A DNA stretch of 5,587 nucleotides from Bacteroidales bacterium (GTDB lineage Bacteria > Bacteroidota > Bacteroidia > Bacteroidales > NBLH01): NCBI GenBank assembly GCA_027083715.1, contig JALWNR010000222.1, positions 1-5,587 on the forward strand. The letters run 5' to 3'. The notes beneath the pieces were generated by a model that was given only the letters and a program-made list of their open reading frames with translations, had not been told where the DNA came from and made no database searches. The position numbers were made by a program, and so were the translations under genes. This document shows, piece by piece, positions 1 through 5,587 of this stretch. The first letter of the stretch is position 1. Each line of letters begins with the position of its first letter.

Positions 1-47
1 AGTGTAAAATCACCGGAGTTTGGATTGGGAAATAAGTTTACAGAACC
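1..47 (-). other. Start of type IX secretion C-terminal sorting domain (truncated by window edge)
   Basis: Residues 757-771 end in NLFPNPNSGDFT plus a partial Leu codon. The [LY]-[FY]-P-N-P-x-x-G-x-[FL] pattern is the conserved first motif of the type A sorting domain, which is recognised by the outer-membrane translocon and usually cleaved on export. The later motifs of the domain should lie left of the window. Confidence 0.85.
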
Positions 48-2315
48 TAATTCATAAATATGTTCAATAAAAGTAATTGTGGACGAAGCAAATATTGTCA
101 AACTGTTTGTTGTTATATCAGCATTTGAACTGTTGCCGGATGCCAATACAGTAATATTAAAATCATCAACATCATTACTAAAATCAGTTCCATCAAATGC
201 AAGAGTAATATTTGTACTTGTATCATTTACTGCAGAAACAGACAAGATACTTAATCCCTGAGGTGCATTGTTTAAAATAAAATCAGATTTTGAAATTCGA
301 GATAAAAAATTTGTAGCATGTAAATAAATATTCAATGGTGCATTATTTAAATTATCCTCTGTAAGTGTATCACTGCTCTGCAAAAAAGCCTCAGGCTGCT
401 CATCAGATTCAATAATTGCATAAATTGTTAAGTAATCTCCATCCAAGTTTTGATTTCCTTTTAGCTCCGCAGCAAGAATACGAATACTAAAATCAGTAAT
501 ATTTTCATCAAAGTCCGTACCGTCAAAACTTAATATATATGTTGCTGTTGTATCACTTAAATAATTAACTTGCTGAATTGAACATCCCTGCGGTGGATTG
601 ATTAACTCAAAATTAGCTATAGCTAACTGATTATCGACAAAAGTATCGTTGTGAAGCAACAGTTGAACATTTGCACCGTCCAGATTGTCTTCGCTTAAAT
701 CAGTTTCAACAGATAAACTTAAATGTGGTGCTTCTTCATCAATTGCCTTAATATTTAATGTGTTAGAACTTAGGTTCTGAACACAACTTAACTCTTGATT
801 AGATATTGTAATACTGAAATCCGGTATATCAACATCAAAGTCTGTTCCATCAAAAGCTAGATTTAGCACGGCTTTTACAGAATCGGTATATTGTATTGAT
901 TCGATACTTACTCCTACAGGTGCATTGTTTAAGATAAAATTATTTATATCTAACTGATTATCTATAAAATGCACATCAAACAAACTCAGATTAATCATTC
1001 CGCTATCCAAACCGCTCTCAATCAAATAATTATTAGAAGCAATATTAAGTTGTTCATCAAAAGCGTTAATATTGATTGTATTACTCTCAATATCTGTTGT
1101 GCCGACTAATTCATCAGCATTGATACTTACACTGAAATTTGTACTGTCTGTATCAAAATCAGTTCCATCAAAAGCTAAATTCAATGTTGCATGTGTAACA
1201 TCTATATAATTAATAAATGATATACTTATACCTGCCGGAGCATTATTTAAACTAAAATTACTTACAGCTAATGTATTGTCTGCAAAAGATTCCCCTGTTA
1301 ATGCCAAGCTTAATTGCTGTCCGTTAAGATTTTCTTCATTAAGTGCAGTTGCTGTATTAATTTGTAAACTGCGCTCTCCCCATCCCGCAAGTTTTGCCCA
1401 CATCCACCATGCAGCTCTGCCTTTTAACACACAATGCAAACGCGAATTATCTTCATCAGGGTTTTCCCGTTGGTCAGAATGTTCACAAACCGTACAAATA
1501 CTATCAGCTGAAAGTTGTGCCAGTTCACTGCCCGAATTTGCATTATTCCATTCAATTCCCCAGTTTCCACGCCCTCCGGCATCTAAATTATAGGAAATAT
1601 CATCATTCAAACGCTTTAAACCAGAGTATGAGCCATCAGGGTTTCCATCACCAAAATAGGTTCCATCAGGATTATAACATTCAATATCATTAAAATCAAA
1701 TAAAATACGATTATTATCAATACAGTGCTGTCTGATTAACTGATTTTGTTCATACACTATCCGGTTAGCCGCATCGCTCTCCTGAGAGGTTGCCGTTTGG
1801 AAAATAAAAGTTACAGGTACAGTACGTGTTCCATCCAGTATTTTAGTTCCTCCGATTCCATAATCAGCAATAAAAGTCTCCATAGTATCCAGATAGGCTT
1901 GTACATCAGAAATATAAAATTTACTGCTCCAAGCCCACATAACCGTATTTATATCTGCATTAACAGGGTCGTCTAAAAATGTACGTGTAATTGAATACCA
2001 TGTATCAGGCTCAAAATCAACACTATGCCATTGATTCATTAATTTTAATGCACCACCAGCTCCTGTTGTATTGTAATTATATTTATCGGCATAAGCTGTA
2101 GAATACCTTCTTAAAGCAGCCATTCCGCCAACATCAATATGGCTTCCGTGTGAGCGGCGGAAATACATTATTTTTAAATTCTTTTTGGCAGAATCTATCC
2201 AGTTATCAGGAATTTGGGATAAATCAGTATGGGTATGATCAATAACGAAGCTTTGCTGCGCAAATAATGTACCGGCATAAAATACCAATACAAAGATGAA
2301 TAAATTCAGTTTCAT
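1..2315 (-). CDS. Exported SGNH-like domain protein with four tandem repeats and a type IX sorting domain (3' end outside window)
   Basis: The minus-strand frame is open from an ATG at 2315 to the left edge: 771 complete codons and no stop. An in-frame TAA four codons upstream (2325-2327) makes this ATG the earliest possible one. Domains in order: signal peptide (1-19, FA|QQ cleavage), an SGNH-hydrolase-like domain (about 47-312), four repeats of about 106-110 residues centred on FDGTDF (about 317-746), and a C-terminal LFPNPNSGDF segment (761-770). That last motif is how Bacteroidota type IX sorting domains start, so only roughly 65-75 residues should be missing. The protein is inferred to cross the inner membrane by Sec and the outer membrane by the type IX system, ending on the surface or in the medium. 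Substrate and role are unknown; carbohydrate-ester hydrolysis or adhesion are possible but unproven. No Shine-Dalgarno sequence precedes the start, as is usual in this phylum. It appears to be monocistronic. Confidence 0.9.
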   Translation of the reverse strand, partial: MKLNLFIFVLVFYAGTLFAQQSFVIDHTHTDLSQIPDNWIDSAKKNLKIMYFRRSHGSHIDVGGMAALRRYSTAYADKYNYNTTGAGGALKLMNQWHSVDFEPDTWYSITRTFLDDPVNADINTVMWAWSSKFYISDVQAYLDTMETFIADYGIGGTKILDGTRTVPVTFIFQTATSQESDAANRIVYEQNQLIRQHCIDNNRILFDFNDIECYNPDGTYFGDGNPDGSYSGLKRLNDDISYNLDAGGRGNWGIEWNNANSGSELAQLSADSICTVCEHSDQRENPDEDNSRLHCVLKGRAAWWMWAKLAGWGERSLQINTATALNEENLNGQQLSLALTGESFADNTLAVSNFSLNNAPAGISISFINYIDVTHATLNLAFDGTDFDTDSTNFSVSINADELVGTTDIESNTININAFDEQLNIASNNYLIESGLDSGMINLSLFDVHFIDNQLDINNFILNNAPVGVSIESIQYTDSVKAVLNLAFDGTDFDVDIPDFSITISNQELSCVQNLSSNTLNIKAIDEEAPHLSLSVETDLSEDNLDGANVQLLLHNDTFVDNQLAIANFELINPPQGCSIQQVNYLSDTTATYILSFDGTDFDENITDFSIRILAAELKGNQNLDGDYLTIYAIIESDEQPEAFLQSSDTLTEDNLNNAPLNIYLHATNFLSRISKSDFILNNAPQGLSILSVSAVNDTSTNITLAFDGTDFSNDVDDFNITVLASGNSSNADITTNSLTIFASSTITFIEHIYELGSVNLFPNPNSGDFT
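78..1367 (-). repeat. Four tandem protein repeats of about 106-110 residues, FDGTDF core
   Basis: Approximate units: R1 residues 317-418 (1062-1367), R2 422-524 (744-1052), R3 531-634 (414-725), R4 642-746 (78-392). The FDGTDF core recurs at residues 382, 488, 597 and 707, so the period is 106, 109 and 110. Each unit reads roughly: L-[ST]-E-[DE]-N-L, a strand, a NNAPxGxSI turn (NPPQGCSI in R3), a YxDxT stretch, [LI]xFDGTDF, [DN]FSIxI, and NxLxI at the end. R2 has lost the acidic L-S-E-D-N-L opening. The alternating hydrophobic pattern and Asp/Asn-rich turns suggest Ig-like beta sandwiches, possibly calcium-binding; that fold is an inference. Such repeats usually act as spacers or ligand-binding modules in type IX cargo proteins. 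Confidence 0.85.
1380..2177 (-). other. SGNH-hydrolase-like N-terminal domain (about residues 47-312)
   Basis: Blocks that I recognise from a poorly characterised SGNH-like family of exported bacterial proteins appear in the right order. KIMYFRRSHGSHIDVGG (48-64) is at the position of the nucleophile block. INTVMWAWS (122-130) follows. VPVTFIFQTA (166-175) reads as a core beta strand. Then come NQLIRQHCIDNNRILFDFND (191-210), IECYNPDGTYFGD (211-223), NWGIEWNN (251-258), CTVCEHS (274-280) and GRAAWWMWAKLAGWG (299-313). Ser55 or Ser58 could be the nucleophile and His279 a catalytic base, but I cannot assign the triad from sequence alone. The assignment rests on recalled family patterns; a profile or structure search would settle it. 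The alternative is a catalytically dead member that only binds. Confidence 0.6.
2259..2315 (-). other. Sec signal peptide of the exported protein
   Basis: Residues 1-19 have a basic residue at position 3, a hydrophobic core (LFIFVLVFYAGTLF) and a small residue before the probable cut, FA|QQ. There is no cysteine at the cut, so this is not a lipoprotein signal. It fits the type IX sorting motif at the other end of the protein. Confidence 0.85.
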
Positions 2316-2381
2316 GGCTAAGGTTTAGTTTGTCTGTTTGTATTTATGACTCTTTGTGCAGCAAAAAAGTTGCTCCAAACA

Positions 2382-2416
2382 CAAATATACAAGAAAAGGA
2401 AAGAACAATCCTCAAA
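2382..2416 (-). promoter_or_regulatory. Candidate Bacteroidota-type promoter for the exported protein gene
   Basis: On the minus strand, TATATTTG (2382-2389) matches the -7 consensus TAnnTTTG exactly, and TTTG (2413-2416) matches the -33 element. The gap between them is 23 bp, slightly longer than the usual 19-21. Transcription would start near 2375, leaving a leader of about 60 nt before the ATG at 2315. This is a motif match only; TTTG is common in AT-rich DNA. Confidence 0.5.
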
Positions 2417-2471
2417 CTATTTCTATAGCCACACGAATAAACTGTCGATTAAAGGTAAGAAATACCCTTTC

Positions 2472-2525
2472 AATCAATTATTTGCCGTATCTAATCAAAA
2501 TTTTTATGCTAATTAATAATTGATT
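2472..2525. repeat. 11-bp perfect inverted repeat with a 32-nt spacer
   Basis: AATCAATTATT at 2472-2482 is the exact reverse complement of AATAATTGATT at 2515-2525. The structure lies about 120 bp past the symporter stop and upstream of the promoter candidate for the exported protein. It could form a long-loop hairpin at the end of the symporter mRNA or be a protein-binding site. The stem is almost entirely A/T, with one G-C pair, and no T-run follows, so it is not a standard intrinsic terminator. Confidence 0.5.
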
Positions 2526-2533
2526 TACCTTAT

Positions 2534-2582
2534 TCAATAATCAACATTCAATAATCAATAATCAATAATCAACACTCAAATT
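2534..2582. repeat. Tandem 7-bp repeat, unit TCAATAA and variants
   Basis: Seven consecutive heptamers can be read from 2534: TCAATAA, TCAACAT, TCAATAA, TCAATAA, TCAATAA, TCAACAC, TCAAATT. Four units are identical and the others keep TCAA. The array sits in the intergenic gap, 61 bp past the symporter stop. AT-rich heptamer arrays of this kind are common between genes in Bacteroidota. They probably arise by replication slippage, and no function can be assigned. Confidence 0.85.
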
Positions 2583-2642
2583 TTCAAACAGCCAATATAC
2601 TAATGACCAATTAATTAAAGCATACAATACTCTATTTAACTC

Positions 2643-4115
2643 TTAATTCGCATTATTTACCCTGTTTTCTGATTTTGGAATAAGAAAAGTAGAAACAATT
2701 GCAACAAAAGCAGCAACAAAAAAGGTTAATACTCTGGAACTAAGCACTTCATCCATTCCGGTACTAATCCAAATAATGGTAAATAGCATTCCCGAAATTA
2801 TCGTAATTACCACTGCTTTTCCGTGAAAACGTTTCCAGAATAATGAAAACAAAATTACAATAGAAAAAGTGCCGCCAATACCTGCCCACACATAACTTAC
2901 TAAAGTAAAAATCAGTTTTGAAGGCGAAAAATAAGCAATAATTAATGCAATTACTGCAAGCAAAGCGGTTACAATACGCGAACGCAAAAGATTTTTCTTT
3001 TCACTTTGCTCAGGGTTTTTACTTAATGGTTTTAATATATTATCCGAAAATTCTGTTGCAGAAAGAATTAATAAAGAATCTGCCGTAGAAATCATTGCGG
3101 CAATGGCACCAGTTATCAGAACTGCCGCCAGATAAGGAGGGAAAATTTTCAACAACACTGCAGGCATTACGTATTCCTGATCCGTCAAACCTGTGGGGCT
3201 AAAAATTGCAATACCTATCCAGCCTAAAGACAATGCACCGATATAAGCAATCAATGTCCAGACAATACCTACGTTACGAGCCTGCTTTGCCTGTTTCATA
3301 TCTTTAATTGCCATAAAGCGGGTAGTAAGTTGTGGTTGCCCGCCCAAATAACCAAAAAACCAGGAAAAACCGCTCATAATTACTACCCCTGCAGAAAAAC
3401 CTGTAGCAGCACCTGTTACAGAAGTGTATGAAGTACCCGCGCTTTCCAATGCGGTGCTTATTGAATTGGCAAATAATTCAGGATGCTCAGCAATATAATA
3501 AACCCCGACTATAGGACCAACAACCAAGGTGATAATCATCACAATTGCCTGAATTACATCAGTATAAACTACACTCCGAAAGCCACCATAAATAGTATAA
3601 GGAATAATAATAAGTGCTGTAATCAACATTCCGTATTCGGGTTTAATATCAAACATGGTAAATAATGTTTTACCTCCTCCTAAGAATTGTGCTCCAACAT
3701 AAAAAAAGAAAAAGAAAACAATGGTCAGGCTGCTTACCACACGCACCCATTTACCAAAATCACCGTGGCGTTTGGCAATATAATCGGTAAACGTAGCTGC
3801 ATTGTATTTGTGTGCCTCTTTATTCAACCTCCAGGATAATGCCGCCCATGCCGTAACAATACCAGCCACACAACCCAAAGCCGTCCATATCTCAGTGAGT
3901 CCCATAGCATAGGCGGCTCCGGGCAAACCTAAAAGTGCCCATGATGATTCTCCGGTTGCACGTTCGGAAAGTGCAGCCACCCAGCCGGGCAAGTTACGCC
4001 CTCCAATTGAAAAATCTTCACTAGATTTTACTTTTCGCCCTTGATATATGCCCCACAAAATCAGTAAGGTCATATAAACAATCATTACAATAAGAATTTG
4101 AACTTGGTTTTCCAT
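2643..4115 (-). CDS. putP: Sodium:solute symporter, PutP-like (probable sodium/proline symporter)
   Basis: This is a complete 490-residue inner-membrane protein with about 13 hydrophobic segments, close in length to E. coli PutP (502). It would use the sodium gradient to import proline or a related solute. Family signatures: SSEDFSIGGRNLPGWVAALS (31-50), SSWALLGLPGAAYA (57-70), YTDVIQA with Asp186 matching PutP Asp187, FMAIKDMKQAKQAR (267-280), AAMISTADS (339-347) with Ser343/Thr344 matching the Na2 residues Ser340/Thr341, and LVSYVWAGIGGTF (405-417). Aromatic residues matching the proposed proline site are kept: Trp59, Tyr139, Trp252, Tyr256. One oddity is Gly55 in place of the sodium-binding Asp55 of E. 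coli PutP, with Glu at 56. An in-frame TGA three codons upstream (4122-4124) fixes the ATG as the earliest; no Shine-Dalgarno is visible. The gene starts 22 bp after the ligA stop and may be cotranscribed. SSS-family membership is certain; proline as substrate is inferred. Confidence 0.9.
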   Translation of the reverse strand: MENQVQILIVMIVYMTLLILWGIYQGRKVKSSEDFSIGGRNLPGWVAALSERATGESSWALLGLPGAAYAMGLTEIWTALGCVAGIVTAWAALSWRLNKEAHKYNAATFTDYIAKRHGDFGKWVRVVSSLTIVFFFFFYVGAQFLGGGKTLFTMFDIKPEYGMLITALIIIPYTIYGGFRSVVYTDVIQAIVMIITLVVGPIVGVYYIAEHPELFANSISTALESAGTSYTSVTGAATGFSAGVVIMSGFSWFFGYLGGQPQLTTRFMAIKDMKQAKQARNVGIVWTLIAYIGALSLGWIGIAIFSPTGLTDQEYVMPAVLLKIFPPYLAAVLITGAIAAMISTADSLLILSATEFSDNILKPLSKNPEQSEKKNLLRSRIVTALLAVIALIIAYFSPSKLIFTLVSYVWAGIGGTFSIVILFSLFWKRFHGKAVVITIISGMLFTIIWISTGMDEVLSSRVLTFFVAAFVAIVSTFLIPKSENRVNNAN

Positions 4116-4137
4116 AATAGTTCAGGTTTTAAGTTTA

Positions 4138-5587
<1,450 letters not shown>

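Larger units (their letters stand above)
2316..2642. other. AT-rich intergenic region between the symporter and the exported protein gene
   Basis: This 327-bp stretch holds no credible reading frame or RNA gene. Its visible contents are the heptamer array, the 11-bp inverted repeat, a weak bulged hairpin at 2451-2470 and the promoter candidate near 2382-2416. No G/C-rich stem followed by a T-run is present on the minus strand, so how symporter transcription ends is unclear. Read-through into the exported protein gene remains possible. Confidence 0.7.

Noticed and set aside
79..261. Plus-strand frame of 60 codons
   Set aside because: It is antisense to the fourth repeat of the exported protein and reads like an accidental open frame.
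1276..1976. Several overlapping plus-strand frames of 76-105 codons (for example 1276-1593, 1394-1693, 1746-1976)
   Set aside because: They lie antisense to the continuous exported-protein frame, which has a signal peptide, repeats and a sorting motif. Their products are low-complexity and resemble no family.
2360..2374. Small stem-loop AGCAA-AAAAG-TTGCT in the leader of the exported protein gene as a riboswitch or attenuator
   Set aside because: Five base pairs is within chance expectation and no known RNA motif is recognisable.
2451..2470. Bulged hairpin AAAGG(G)TA / TACCTTT as terminator of the symporter gene
   Set aside because: The stem is only 7 bp with a bulge, has two G-C pairs and no T-run after it on the minus strand.
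3483..3665. Plus-strand frame inside the symporter gene
   Set aside because: It is antisense to well-conserved symporter sequence, and its product is Asn/Ile-rich without recognisable features.
3699..3718. A-rich runs within the symporter gene (encoding five Phe in a row) as a phase-variation tract
   Set aside because: The runs are broken by G residues into short pieces, the frame is intact, and the residues fit a membrane helix of the family.

Overview
The window looks like a piece of a Bacteroidota chromosome. Three observations support this. The leftmost protein ends in the PNPxxGxF motif that opens type IX secretion sorting domains, and that secretion system is confined to this phylum. 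The one promoter candidate has the TAnnTTTG form used by Bacteroidota. No start codon has a Shine-Dalgarno sequence in front of it. The DNA is AT-rich and all three genes lie on the minus strand. I cannot place it below phylum level.

Layout, in transcription order (right to left). (1) 4138-5587: the C-terminal 482 or so residues of NAD+-dependent DNA ligase LigA. About 185-190 N-terminal residues, including the catalytic lysine, lie beyond the right edge. (2) 2643-4115: a complete 490-residue sodium:solute symporter of the PutP type, starting 22 bp after the ligA stop and probably cotranscribed with it. (3) 2316-2642: a 327-bp AT-rich intergenic region with a tandem 7-bp repeat, an 11-bp inverted repeat and a promoter candidate for the next gene. 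(4) 1-2315: a large exported protein, open at the left edge. It has a signal peptide, an SGNH-hydrolase-like domain, four tandem beta-sandwich-type repeats of about 106-110 residues, and the beginning of a type IX sorting domain.

The genes do not form an obvious pathway. LigA is housekeeping (nick sealing in replication and repair), the symporter is probably for proline or a related solute, and the exported protein is probably a separate transcription unit delivered to the surface or medium. I see no defence system, mobile element, CRISPR array or RNA gene. The points most worth a second look are the architecture of the exported protein, the altered sodium-site motif of the symporter, and the repeat structures between the two.
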